A stretch of 64,000 nt of DNA, from contig JALONL010000005.1 of assembly GCA_025454955.1 (NCBI GenBank), positions 1 to 64,000 on the forward strand, given 5' to 3'. Shown one piece after another: positions 8,687-17,213 of the stretch. The DNA is from Bacteroidia bacterium. GTDB taxonomy: Bacteria > Bacteroidota > Bacteroidia > Palsa-965. Each line of letters begins with the position of its first letter. Position 1 is the stretch's first letter. Both the position numbers and the translations under genes were made by a program. The notes beneath the pieces were generated by a model. The model did no database searches. It was not told the origin of the DNA and worked only from the letters and a program-made list of their open reading frames with translations.

Positions 8687-10576
8687 TTAATTGTCTCCAA
8701 AGACAGCTGCATACTTCTTCTGAAACACATAAAGCGCCCAAACCCGCGCAGCCGCATCGCCTGGAGCGGAGGAATGCAACTGATTGAGAAGCTTGTGTAG
8801 ATGGGCCGGATCAAAAATATTTTGCCGGCGTAATGCTTCGTTCGAGCATAAATCGAGGAGTTCGGTGTGAAGTTCGGTGCGTAGCCAGTGCAGCACGGGA
8901 ACTTCGAAGCCTTGTTTGCGGCGGGTAAAAATTTCGGGAGGAAGCAGATGGGCAAAGGCTGCTTTAAGCAGGAGTTTCTGGCCAGAAGCGTTTATTTTAT
9001 AATGCGAAGGAAGCGAATGCAGCCAGCCGGCCACTTCGTGATCGAGGAAAGGTGGACGTACTTCGAGGCTGTGATACATGCTCATGCGATCGACTTTAAC
9101 GAGCATGTCGCCGGGAAGTACGAAAGCGATGTCGGCGTGCAGCATGTCGTTCATGGCATCGTTGCTTTGGAAGCTGATGCCGGGGAGAAAATGGCCGATG
9201 CGCAATGCTTCGGGACGTTGCAGATGCGGGAGAAGCAAATGCAGCGCCTCATTGCCTTTGGTGTAGCCGGCCCAGCGCCAGTAGCGGGCGGCAGGACTTA
9301 GCTGCATTCCTTCGGCAAAGCGACGGAGTTGACGCACCCTGTTGCCAATAGAGGAATTGCGTGAGGCCGGAAGCATGTTCCAAAGCGGAGCACTGGCGCT
9401 GACCAACTTTTCTTTCAACCCGGGTTGCAGCAGCATGAGCCAGGCTTTGTGCTTGTTATAGCCGCCCAGCAATTCGTCGGCACCATCGCCCGAAAGGGCC
9501 ACGGTTACTTCGCTGCGCACATGGCGGCTGAGTATGTTTACAGCCAGCGCCGAAGTGTCGGCAAAGGGCTCGTCCATGGCGGCCAGCGTATCGTGCAGGG
9601 CCGCGGCAAGATCGGTTTGCGTAACGGGAAATACTTTGTGCTGTGTGCCGATGTGTGCGGCTACGCGCTGCGCATACTGCGTTTCATCGAAAAGCGGCGT
9701 ATCGGGAAAACCGATTGAAAACGTGCGCAGCCCGGGCGAGAGTTTTGCCCCCAAAGCCGCCACCACCGACGAATCAATGCCGCCGCTGAGAAAAGCCCCC
9801 AGCGGCACATCGGCTGCCAGCCTGCGTGCCACGGCCGCGGTAAGTTTTTGTTCGAGCAGTGTGGCCGATTCCTCAAACGTGGGAGGCTGCAATACGGATG
9901 GCGAAGAAGAAAACCATTGCTTCCGCGTAATATGCCCCGATGCGCTTATTTGCAGCCAACTGCCCGGCTCCAGCGGCTTTACATTTTGCAACACCGAAAG
10001 CCGGGGCGGAATATAACTCAGATGCAGATAAGCCTGTAAAGCCTCCGCATTAAGTAAACGCGGAATTTTAAACTCCAGCAAGGCATTAAGCGCTGATGCA
10101 AAACACACCACACCATCGGCTTCGTACACCAGCAGCGGTTTTTCGCCAAACCTGTCGCGGGCAATAAACAAGGATTGCTCCTGCAAATCGGCAATGGCAA
10201 AGGCAAAAAAGCCGTTCAGCTTTGGCAAACAATCTGCGCCAAATTGTTTGTACAATTCCAGCAGCACTTCCGTATCGCCATTGCTGCGAAAGGGAATACC
10301 GCCTGCATACAACTCTTCGCGCAGCTCACGGAAATTGAAAATTTCGCCGTTAAACACAATCACATATCGCCCGCATGACGAGTAAAACGGTTGTGCCGCA
10401 GCCTCGCTGGTATCGAAAATGGCCAGACGACGATGCCCGAGAACAATGTTTGGGCTGCTGTAAATTCCGCTGCCATCAGGTCCTCTGCGTTGCAGGGCAG
10501 AAACGGCAAAATCAATACGCTGCAAATAATGCCGCGTACTTTCGTGCCAACTGATACTGCCTGCTATGCCGCACAT
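8687..10576 (-). CDS. asnB: Asparagine synthase (glutamine-hydrolysing)
   Basis: This 629-residue protein has the class II glutamine amidotransferase domain, with the nucleophile Cys2 in MCGIAG exposed after Met removal, followed by the synthase domain with the PP-loop SGGIDSS. It makes asparagine from aspartate with glutamine as nitrogen donor. Length and order match AsnB. Related enzymes occur in surface-polysaccharide clusters, but no such cluster surrounds this copy, so the general biosynthetic role is preferred. It begins 7 bp after the ridA stop, which indicates a ridA-asnB operon. Confidence 0.94.
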   Translation of the reverse strand: MCGIAGSISWHESTRHYLQRIDFAVSALQRRGPDGSGIYSSPNIVLGHRRLAIFDTSEAAAQPFYSSCGRYVIVFNGEIFNFRELREELYAGGIPFRSNGDTEVLLELYKQFGADCLPKLNGFFAFAIADLQEQSLFIARDRFGEKPLLVYEADGVVCFASALNALLEFKIPRLLNAEALQAYLHLSYIPPRLSVLQNVKPLEPGSWLQISASGHITRKQWFSSSPSVLQPPTFEESATLLEQKLTAAVARRLAADVPLGAFLSGGIDSSVVAALGAKLSPGLRTFSIGFPDTPLFDETQYAQRVAAHIGTQHKVFPVTQTDLAAALHDTLAAMDEPFADTSALAVNILSRHVRSEVTVALSGDGADELLGGYNKHKAWLMLLQPGLKEKLVSASAPLWNMLPASRNSSIGNRVRQLRRFAEGMQLSPAARYWRWAGYTKGNEALHLLLPHLQRPEALRIGHFLPGISFQSNDAMNDMLHADIAFVLPGDMLVKVDRMSMYHSLEVRPPFLDHEVAGWLHSLPSHYKINASGQKLLLKAAFAHLLPPEIFTRRKQGFEVPVLHWLRTELHTELLDLCSNEALRRQNIFDPAHLHKLLNQLHSSAPGDAAARVWALYVFQKKYAAVFGDN

Positions 10577-10583
10577 AGAAGGA

Positions 10584-10970
10584 TCAGTCCTTTACGGCAA
10601 TCATTGAAATTTCCACATTTACATCGAGCGGCAGGCGCGATACCTGTACGGTTTCGCGGGCCGGGTAGTCGGCTCCCTGGGGGAAATAGCTGCCGTAAAT
10701 GCCGTTTACTTTGGCAAAATTGTTCAGGTCGGTGAGGAAAATGGTGGTTTTTACCACCTGCGTAAAATCCATCCCGGCATCGGAAAGAATGCTTTTCAGA
10801 TTCTCCATAACCCGCGTGGTTTCGGCTTCAATGCTGCTGTTGTGTATTTCGCCGGTTACGGGATCTTTGCCCACCTGGCCCGAAATAAACAGCATGTTAT
10901 TGACGAGTATTCCGTGACTGTACGGACCGATTGGTGCCGGAGCACCCGCTGAAGTGATGACTGATTTCAT
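10584..10970 (-). CDS. ridA: RidA family enamine/imine deaminase
   Basis: This 128-residue protein of the YjgF/YER057c/UK114 family hydrolyses reactive enamine/imine intermediates formed by PLP enzymes. The family core is clear: APAPIGPYSHGI near the N terminus, then VNGIYGSYFP, ARETVQV with the substrate-binding Arg, and VEISMIAV at the end. The frame is open 126 nt further upstream, but the family start fits the ATG at 10970. A near-perfect -7 element (TACCTTTA on the minus strand) ends 4 nt before that ATG, which supports both the start and a near-leaderless mRNA. asnB follows in the same transcript. Confidence 0.95.
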   Translation of the reverse strand: MKSVITSAGAPAPIGPYSHGILVNNMLFISGQVGKDPVTGEIHNSSIEAETTRVMENLKSILSDAGMDFTQVVKTTIFLTDLNNFAKVNGIYGSYFPQGADYPARETVQVSRLPLDVNVEISMIAVKD

Positions 10971-10974
10971 AGGG

Positions 10975-10982
10975 TAAAGGTA
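10975..10982 (-). promoter_or_regulatory. Putative ridA -7 promoter element
   Basis: TACCTTTA matches the Bacteroidota consensus TAnnTTTG at 7 of 8 positions and ends 4 nt before the ridA ATG. The implied transcription start falls at or next to the start codon. Confidence 0.4.
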
Positions 10983-11132
10983 CATTCCCTGACGTGGTGA
11001 AAAAATTTTCCTTCCATCTTCAATCTTCATTTTTCCACACCTCCCCGCTGATTTATCGAAAATTCCTATTTTGGGTCGGTTTTTAACCCGTATCACGATT
11101 TCCTAACTTCACACCTATTCACATTATCTGTT

Positions 11133-11708
11133 ATGGCTATCAATCTTCAAAAAGGCCAAAAAGTTGACATTTCCCTTTCGAATCTCAGCGTAGGACTGGG
11201 CTGGAATCCGAATGAAGGTACCGGAAATGATTTCGATCTTGATGCCTCGGCATTTATGCTCAACGCAAACCGGATGATTCCATCCGAAGGACATTTCATT
11301 TTTTACAACCAGCCCGATTCGCCCGATACTGCGCTGCATCATACCGGCGATGATCCTACAGGCGGAAACAGTGCCGAAGGCGACGACGAAACTATTATGG
11401 TAAACCTGCAAAAAGTATCGGCCGATATTCAGGAAATACTTTTTGTGGTAACCATTCACAATGCCGATGAACGCCGCCAGAATTTCGGACAGGTGCGCAA
11501 TTCATATATCCGCATTGTAGATAACAACAACGGCAGCGAGATTTGCAAATACGAACTTGGCGAAGATTTCTCGATTGAAACAGCCGTGGAGTTTGGCCGT
11601 TTGTACCGCCGCGAAGGAAACTGGAAATTCGAGGCTTCGGGCATCGGTTATCAGAAAGATCTTTCTTTCTTCGTGGAAAAATATTACACCGGACAGGTTA
11701 TTAAATAA
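11133..11708 (+). CDS. TerD family calcium-binding stress protein (first copy)
   Basis: This 191-residue protein has one TerD domain. It opens with the family start MAINLQKGQKVD and shows the acidic calcium-site signature FDLDASAF near residue 33. Later come GDDPTGG with GDDE, the VVTIHNADERRQNFGQV core, and the FSIETAVEFGRLYRR end. TerD proteins bind calcium and belong to the Ter chemical-stress systems. It is the first gene of a plus-strand run of twelve genes ending with terC. The 162-bp upstream region has no clear TAnnTTTG element. It resembles the third TerD copy (13933) far more than the second. Confidence 0.95.
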   Translation: MAINLQKGQKVDISLSNLSVGLGWNPNEGTGNDFDLDASAFMLNANRMIPSEGHFIFYNQPDSPDTALHHTGDDPTGGNSAEGDDETIMVNLQKVSADIQEILFVVTIHNADERRQNFGQVRNSYIRIVDNNNGSEICKYELGEDFSIETAVEFGRLYRREGNWKFEASGIGYQKDLSFFVEKYYTGQVIK

Positions 11709-11746
11709 CTTACACCTCAATTTCTCACACAAATACAAGGCTTGAT

Positions 11747-12424
11747 ATGGCAATTAACTTACAGAAAGGTCAAACAATTGACCTCCGCAAAAACGACAAA
11801 GGCGAGAGTTTCGACCTTTCTACCGTAACCATCGGTTTGGGCTGGGATATGCGCAAACAGGGTGGTGGCGGCTTCCTCGGCAAACTTTTTGGTGGCAACA
11901 AGGGCGAAGATTATGACCTGGACGCACAGGCATTTCTTCTCGATTCGAACGACAAGGTGGCCAACCTGGGCCGCACGGTACAGAATCCAAACGGAATGAA
12001 AATTCCGCTGTATGAAAGCGACGTAATTTACTTCAACTCCATGCGCCACCCCACCGGCCATATCTGGCTCACGGGCGATAACCGCACCGGCGCAGGCGAT
12101 GGCGATGATGAGCAGATTGTGGTAAAACTCGACTCGCTCGATAAGCGTTATTCGAAAGTGCTTTTTATGGTAACCATTTATCAGGGCCGCCAGAAAAACC
12201 AGAATTTCTCGATGATTGAAAATGCGTTTATCCGTGCGGTGGATGCCCGCGGTAAGGAAATTGCGCGTTACAATCTTTCGGGCGATGCTTCGATGGCCGG
12301 TTCGGCTGCCATGATTTTTGCGGAAGTATATCGCAAGGAAGACACCTGGAAATTCCGTGCGCTGGGCAATCCGCAAAGCACCGATAATTTCCTCGAAATT
12401 CTGCGCAACTACGTGTATCAATGA
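11747..12424 (+). CDS. TerD family protein with glycine-rich insertion (second copy)
   Basis: This 225-residue TerD-domain protein keeps the calcium-site motifs (DYDLDAQAFLLDSN, then TGDNRTGAGDGDDEQ) and the VTIYQGRQKNQNFSMIENA core. It differs from its two neighbours by an insertion near residues 40-55 reading GGGGFLGKLFGG, and by a longer first half. The insertion is hydrophobic and glycine-rich, like a membrane-touching or flexible loop. The family includes longer variants of this type within Ter operons. The stop overlaps the next ATG (ATGA, 12421-12424), so translation of the HAD protein is coupled. Confidence 0.92.
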   Translation: MAINLQKGQTIDLRKNDKGESFDLSTVTIGLGWDMRKQGGGGFLGKLFGGNKGEDYDLDAQAFLLDSNDKVANLGRTVQNPNGMKIPLYESDVIYFNSMRHPTGHIWLTGDNRTGAGDGDDEQIVVKLDSLDKRYSKVLFMVTIYQGRQKNQNFSMIENAFIRAVDARGKEIARYNLSGDASMAGSAAMIFAEVYRKEDTWKFRALGNPQSTDNFLEILRNYVYQ

Positions 12425-13116
12425 TCGAAAGCCACGGCATAATCCACGTATCGTTTGATTTGTGGATGACCCTGATTGCTTCCGACCCGGAATTTAAGCC
12501 AAAACGGGATGCTCTTCTGGCATCCCGTTTTGGCATTAAGGCCCCGCAGGAGGAAGTATCGGCCACGTTGCGCCGCATGGACAAACTTTTTGACCATGTA
12601 AGCGTGGTGTGCGGGCAAACCGCGCATTACGAAAGCCTTATTCTGCTTGCGCTCGATGCGTTGGGTGCTGATGCGGCAAAAGTGCAGCCCGAAACGCTGA
12701 ACGGGTTTTACGACGAAATGGAAGAGTTGTTTTTCAAACACCCGCCACGCCTGCTCAACAGTGATACAGCAGAAACGTTTGAAATGCTGCAGGAGCGAAA
12801 TATTTCCATAAGCCTGCTCAGCAATACCGGTTTCATTAAGGGCCGCACCCTGCGCAAAAGGCTTGAACAGCTTGGACTTTCGCCGTATTTCAACTTCCTC
12901 CTCTTTTCTGATGAGCATGGAGCGGCCAAACCTTCGCCTGCATTTTTCGGCAGTGCGTTTGAGGCAGTTAATGCGTTCCGCCCGGCGCAAAAACATGAAA
13001 TTCTGCACATTGGCGATAATGAAGTGGCCGATGTGAAAGGGGCGTTAAACTTTGGCTTCAGGTCGTTGCTGTACGATAAAGAAGTAACTTCGCTGCGTAC
13101 ATTAACCGGTATATGA
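12421..13116 (+). CDS. HAD superfamily hydrolase of the Ter operon
   Basis: This 231-residue protein has the HAD fold. Motif I is FDLWMTL, with the nucleophile Asp at 13 but Trp in place of the usual second Asp. Motif II Ser is in ISLLSNTG, the motif III Lys in GAAKPSP, and motif IV is HIGDNEVADV. Loss of the second motif-I Asp is also seen in dehalogenase-type members, so the chemistry may not be simple phosphate hydrolysis. HAD and phosphoribosyltransferase genes are known companions in Ter systems, where a nucleotide-like small molecule has been proposed. It overlaps both neighbours by 4 bp. Confidence 0.88.
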   Translation: MIESHGIIHVSFDLWMTLIASDPEFKPKRDALLASRFGIKAPQEEVSATLRRMDKLFDHVSVVCGQTAHYESLILLALDALGADAAKVQPETLNGFYDEMEELFFKHPPRLLNSDTAETFEMLQERNISISLLSNTGFIKGRTLRKRLEQLGLSPYFNFLLFSDEHGAAKPSPAFFGSAFEAVNAFRPAQKHEILHIGDNEVADVKGALNFGFRSLLYDKEVTSLRTLTGI

Positions 13117-13943
13117 ATTTTACTACTTTTTCGCTGCATCAGATTGATTCGGCCTCTGCGCTTTCCTTTTCTGCCGGGGCATACAGCCGTTTTAAATTTG
13201 GCGATGAATCGGAAGCCGAAAATTTCGGTACTGCGCTGGCCGAAAAATTTATTCTGCACCACCGCACGTTACTACTTGGCGATATTCCCATGGTGGCCGT
13301 ACCCAGTCCGTATGACTTTATTCCCACAGCTTCCTGCGCCATGACGCGCTATTTTGTGCGCGAGGTAAACCGCTTTCTGGCCGAAAACAACAAACCTTCG
13401 CTGCTCGAATCGCGCATACACCGCTACAAAACGTACAGTGTGGATTACGGAAACCTGAGTTTTGAAGACCGCTACAGGCTCATCACGCAGGGAACTTACC
13501 ATATCGACAAGGTATTTCTGAGCCACCGCAATGTATTGCTGCTCGACGATATCCGCATTACCGGCAGCCACGAACTGGTGCTGCGCAGGCAGATTGAACA
13601 ATTGGAAATTCCCGGCAATTTCATGTTCCTCTATTTTGCCGAGCTTACCAGCAAGGAAATTGCCCCCGAATTTGAAAATGTACTGAACTACAGCGAAATC
13701 AAAGATGTGCAGGATTTGCTGAAACTCATTCGGGAGAAAATCTTTACTTTTAATACCCGCGTCATCAAGTTCGTTCTTTCGCTTTCCGATACCGAATTGC
13801 AGGTGCTTGTAGAAAACTCCGAACCAGAGTTTTTAATCCGGCTCTGCGATCTTGCTTTCGGAAACAATTATCACCTGATGAACGAGTATCAGAATAACCT
13901 CAATACCATTTACCAACACATACACACACCACATGGCCATTAA
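13113..13943 (+). CDS. Phosphoribosyltransferase-like protein of the Ter operon
   Basis: This 276-residue protein carries a PRPP-binding motif, VLLLDDIRITGSHE, near residues 145-158, the hallmark of type I phosphoribosyltransferases. It matches the Ter-associated PRTase group rather than a housekeeping salvage enzyme, since the flanking hood regions differ from HPRT or APRT. It probably transfers a base to or from PRPP in the same pathway as the HAD protein. Its ATG overlaps the HAD stop (ATGA) and its last 11 bp overlap the start of the third TerD gene. The product is unknown. Confidence 0.85.
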   Translation: MNFTTFSLHQIDSASALSFSAGAYSRFKFGDESEAENFGTALAEKFILHHRTLLLGDIPMVAVPSPYDFIPTASCAMTRYFVREVNRFLAENNKPSLLESRIHRYKTYSVDYGNLSFEDRYRLITQGTYHIDKVFLSHRNVLLLDDIRITGSHELVLRRQIEQLEIPGNFMFLYFAELTSKEIAPEFENVLNYSEIKDVQDLLKLIREKIFTFNTRVIKFVLSLSDTELQVLVENSEPEFLIRLCDLAFGNNYHLMNEYQNNLNTIYQHIHTPHGH

Positions 13944-14484
13944 TCTTCAGAAAGGACAGCGCGAAACGCTGAATGCTCAAAAATTTACCATCGGTTTGGG
14001 CTGGGACACCAACGCTTCTGCCTCGGGCGGCGATTTCGATCTTGATGCTTCGGTATTTATGCTTACCGAGGCAGGCAAAATTCCGGCTGACGAGTTTTTT
14101 ATTTTCTACAACAATGCCACTTCACCCGACGGTGCCGTGTCGCACTCGGGCGATAACCGTACCGGCGATGGTGACGGCGACGATGAACAGATTGTGGTGG
14201 ATCTTTCCAAAATAGATTCGCGCGTGACGCAAATTTGCGTGATAGTAACCATTCACGATGCTGAAGACCGCCGCCAGAATTTTGGCCAGGTGCGCAATTC
14301 GTTTATTCGTATCTGCGATGCCAGCGGTGCCGAAATGGTGAAGTACGAATTGGACGAAGATTTTTCGATTGAAACCGCCGTGGAATTCGGCCGCATTTAC
14401 AAACGCGGTGCCGAGTGGAAATTTGAAGCCGTGGGCGTGGGCATGAAAGGCGGCCTCACCGATTACCTGAACCGCTACAACTAA
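13933..14484 (+). CDS. TerD family calcium-binding stress protein (third copy)
   Basis: This 183-residue single-domain TerD protein begins MAINLQKGQRETL. It carries FDLDASVFMLTE, the acidic run NRTGDGDGDDEQ, the VTIHDAEDRRQNFGQV core and FSIETAVEFGRIYKR. It is the closest paralogue of the first TerD, with nearly identical core motifs, so a duplication within the operon is likely. The start overlaps the phosphoribosyltransferase end by 11 bp. An 83-bp gap follows before the first TerY gene, the largest gap inside the operon and a possible place for an internal promoter. Confidence 0.95.
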   Translation: MAINLQKGQRETLNAQKFTIGLGWDTNASASGGDFDLDASVFMLTEAGKIPADEFFIFYNNATSPDGAVSHSGDNRTGDGDGDDEQIVVDLSKIDSRVTQICVIVTIHDAEDRRQNFGQVRNSFIRICDASGAEMVKYELDEDFSIETAVEFGRIYKRGAEWKFEAVGVGMKGGLTDYLNRYN

Positions 14485-14567
14485 TCGGTTTTTGTGAATT
14501 GAAATTTTCACAGAAACAAAAAATGAAATTCGTGACAGTGTTGCACACTTCACACTAACCTGCTATC

Positions 14568-15206
14568 ATGCGCAAACTACCCGTTTACCTCCTGCTCGAC
14601 ACTTCCGGCTCGATGACAGGCGAACCTATTGAAGCCGTGAAGAACGGCGTTCAGGTGCTTATTTCCACATTGCGTCAGGATCCGCACGCATTGGAAACTG
14701 CATACATCAGCGTAATTACGTTCGACTCATCGGCACGGCAGCTTATTCCGCTTACCGATCTGGCTTCGTTTCAGATGCAGGAAATACGCGCCACCGGCAC
14801 CACTGCTTTTGGCGAAGCACTGAATCTTTTGGCACAATGCATTGACCGCGAAGTGGCACGCGGCAGCGCAGAAATGAAAGGCGACTGGAAACCGCTCGTG
14901 TTTATAATGACCGACGGAAGTCCCACCGACCAATGGCAAAACGGCCTTGCCGAACTGAAGAAACGCAAAACCGGCGTTATTGTGGCCTGTGCCGCAGGTT
15001 CGGGTGCCGATACCAACGTGCTCAAACAAATTACCGATGTGGTGGTGGGCCTCGACACGGCCGATTCATCCACCATCAAGGCATTCTTCAAATGGGTGTC
15101 GGCCTCCATCAGTACCGGCAGCCAGAAAGTAGAGAACTCGGGCACCGAAGTGGGCGGACTCAACGAACTGCCACCGCCGCCGCCCGAAGTAAATATTGTA
15201 GTGTAA
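14568..15206 (+). CDS. TerY-like von Willebrand A protein (first copy)
   Basis: This 212-residue protein is a VWA domain with an intact metal-ion-dependent adhesion site: DTSGS at residues 9-13, the Thr loop ATGTTAFGEAL, and the Asp in MTDGSPTD. TerY-type proteins are cytoplasmic VWA proteins that assemble Ter complexes. The protein ends in a short tail, LPPPPPEVNIVV, which reappears at the end of the next gene. The tail lies outside the VWA fold and looks like a docking peptide. The second copy starts 14 bp downstream and is a clear tandem duplicate. Confidence 0.93.
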   Translation: MRKLPVYLLLDTSGSMTGEPIEAVKNGVQVLISTLRQDPHALETAYISVITFDSSARQLIPLTDLASFQMQEIRATGTTAFGEALNLLAQCIDREVARGSAEMKGDWKPLVFIMTDGSPTDQWQNGLAELKKRKTGVIVACAAGSGADTNVLKQITDVVVGLDTADSSTIKAFFKWVSASISTGSQKVENSGTEVGGLNELPPPPPEVNIVV

Positions 15207-15220
15207 TTGCATTGCTGTAA

Positions 15221-15862
15221 ATGGCTTCAAGACGACTTCCCGTTTATCTCCTGCTCGACACGTCGGGCTCCATGAAAGGCGAACCCATTCATGCCGTAAA
15301 TAATGGCCTGCAGGTGCTGCTTTCGAAACTCAGGCAGGATCCGTATGCATTGGAAACAGTGTGGATCAGCCTCATTACGTTCGATCGTGAAGTAAAACAG
15401 ATTGTGCCGCTCACCGATCTCGAATCGCTGCTGCTGCCCGAAGTGACCACGCCCGACTCGGGCCCCACCAACATGGGTGCCGCACTCGAACTGCTGCTCA
15501 ACGTAATGCGACGCGAAGTAAAAACGGGTGCCGGCGATGATAAAGGCGACTGGCGACCGCTGCTGTTTCTGATGACCGACGGTAAACCCTCGGACCTTGC
15601 CCTGTTCCGCAGCATAGTGCCCAAAATAAGAAGCTACAATTTTGCAATGGTGGTGGCCTGCGCCGCAGGCGCATCGGCACAGGACAGTTTTCTGAAAGAA
15701 ATTACCGATACGGTGGTACATCTTGATACAGCCGACAGCAACACACTTACTTCATTTTTCAAATGGGTATCGGCCTCAATCGGTACCGGAAATCAAAGTG
15801 TAACTTCTACCGAACAACTCGTGCTGCCTCCGCCGCCCGATGAAATTAACATGGTGATTTGA
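15221..15862 (+). CDS. TerY-like von Willebrand A protein (second copy)
   Basis: This 213-residue VWA protein is a tandem paralogue of the preceding one. The MIDAS is intact: LLDTSGSMKGEP, the Thr in SGPTNMGAAL, and MTDGKPSD. The C-terminal tail LPPPPDEINMVI matches that of the first copy in form, although the linker before it differs. That points to selection on the tail. The TGA stop overlaps the ATG of the small membrane protein by one base (TGATG), which couples their translation. Confidence 0.93.
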   Translation: MASRRLPVYLLLDTSGSMKGEPIHAVNNGLQVLLSKLRQDPYALETVWISLITFDREVKQIVPLTDLESLLLPEVTTPDSGPTNMGAALELLLNVMRREVKTGAGDDKGDWRPLLFLMTDGKPSDLALFRSIVPKIRSYNFAMVVACAAGASAQDSFLKEITDTVVHLDTADSNTLTSFFKWVSASIGTGNQSVTSTEQLVLPPPPDEINMVI

Positions 15863-16128
15863 TGGGATTGATAGGATTCATTATTACGCTTGTTGTACAG
15901 TTTCTGATTATCGGTTTGTTCCTTTATTCGAAACTGTATCCGTATAAAAACCGAATGGCGCCGCAAATTCTGAAACGGTTTCAGTTTCTTGAAAAAATTC
16001 TGGAACCCATTCTGCGATTGCTGCGCAAAGCATTTAAACCGGCGCAGGTAGGACAAGGACTGGCCATTGATACCGCACAGTTTGTGCTGCTTATCCTGCT
16101 GCTTTTCCTGCTTTCCATTTTCCGGTAA
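15862..16128 (+). CDS. Small YggT-like membrane protein in the Ter operon
   Basis: This 88-residue protein has a membrane segment near residues 1-22 and another at about 65-86. Between them is a basic amphipathic stretch reading ILEPILRLLRKAF, followed by GQGLAIDTAQFVLL. The pattern of helix, EPILRxxRK, Gly-x-x-IDxxxxVLL, helix resembles one half of the YggT family. The ATG at 15862 overlaps the TerY stop; a TTG one codon earlier is less likely. Its place between TerY genes suggests it anchors or regulates the VWA complex at the membrane. Assignment rests on pattern only. Confidence 0.7.
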   Translation: MGLIGFIITLVVQFLIIGLFLYSKLYPYKNRMAPQILKRFQFLEKILEPILRLLRKAFKPAQVGQGLAIDTAQFVLLILLLFLLSIFR

Positions 16129-16158
16129 ACCATACCGCACCCAAACACGCTGCAAACC

Positions 16159-17208
16159 ATGAGACGACTTCCGATTTATTTCCTGATCGACATTTCAGAG
16201 TCGATGATCGGTGAACCCATTCAGATGGTGGAAGAAGGGCTGGCAATGATTATCAAGGCGCTGAAAGAAGATCCGTATGCGCTCGAAACCGTGCATATTT
16301 CCATTGTGGTGTTTGCCGGACAGGCCCGCACGCTGGTGCCGCTGCAGGAAATAATTACGTTTTATCCGCCGCGTTTTCCCATTGGTGGCGGCACTTCGCT
16401 GGGCAATGGTTTGGGACATCTTATGTTTGAACTTCGCAAAAACATAATTCAAACCACCACCGAACAAAAAGGCGACTGGAAACCGATTGTGTTTTTGTTT
16501 ACCGACGGTGTGCCTACCGACGACACCAAGGCAGCCATTGCCGAATGGAAAAAGAACTGGGCATCCAAATCGAGCATGGTAGCCGTATCGTTTGGCGAGG
16601 AGGCCGATCTGGAAGTGCTGCAGCAGCTTACCGAGAACGTGTTTATGTTTAAAAACACTTCGGTAAATCAATACAAATCGTTTTTCAAATGGGTTACTGC
16701 TTCCATCAAAAGCAGCAGCATGAGTGTGGAAACCGGAGGCACCGGTTTTGAGTTAACAAAGCCCGACGAGTCGGTGATTTCGAAAATTGATCCGCGCGAA
16801 ATGCCGCCCAAGCCGCGGTTCGATCACAACTTTACGGTGTTTACCGGCAAGTGCCAGCATTCGCAGAAACCTTATCTCATTAAATATCGCCGCACCACTC
16901 AACCAACTATGGTGGGCGGTATGCAAATGAACAGCCTGGTGTATCGTCTGGTGGGCGCTTACCTGGTTGACTCGTCGTATTTCGATTACTGCGACGAAAC
17001 CGGCGGGGCAAACAAAGTGGGCACCGATGAATTGCAGGGCGCGCCCACCTGCCCTTCGTGCGGCAATCAGTACGGACTGAGTATTTGCCAGTGCGGAAAA
17101 ATACACTGCTGTGGCAACGAAGAAGTAAGCACCTGCCCGTGGTGCGGAAACAAAGGCCGCTACGGTTTCGGCGAAGGCCGCATTGATATTAACTCCGCAC
17201 AGGGCTGA
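16159..17208 (+). CDS. TerY protein with C-terminal zinc ribbon (TerY-P triad member)
   Basis: This 349-residue protein has an N-terminal VWA domain (MIDAS DISES, Thr in GGTSLGNGLG, Asp in FTDGVPTDD) and a C-terminal region of about 135 residues. The tail holds paired Cys motifs: CPSCG, CQCGKIHCCG and CPWCG, together with an upstream Cys/His segment. This is the zinc beta-ribbon TerY_C architecture known from the TerY-phosphatase-kinase triad. The PP2C gene starts 5 bp downstream. Unlike the two earlier TerY copies it lacks the proline-rich terminal tail, so the zinc ribbon may take the docking role. Confidence 0.93.
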   Translation: MRRLPIYFLIDISESMIGEPIQMVEEGLAMIIKALKEDPYALETVHISIVVFAGQARTLVPLQEIITFYPPRFPIGGGTSLGNGLGHLMFELRKNIIQTTTEQKGDWKPIVFLFTDGVPTDDTKAAIAEWKKNWASKSSMVAVSFGEEADLEVLQQLTENVFMFKNTSVNQYKSFFKWVTASIKSSSMSVETGGTGFELTKPDESVISKIDPREMPPKPRFDHNFTVFTGKCQHSQKPYLIKYRRTTQPTMVGGMQMNSLVYRLVGAYLVDSSYFDYCDETGGANKVGTDELQGAPTCPSCGNQYGLSICQCGKIHCCGNEEVSTCPWCGNKGRYGFGEGRIDINSAQG

Positions 17209-17213
17209 GGCCG

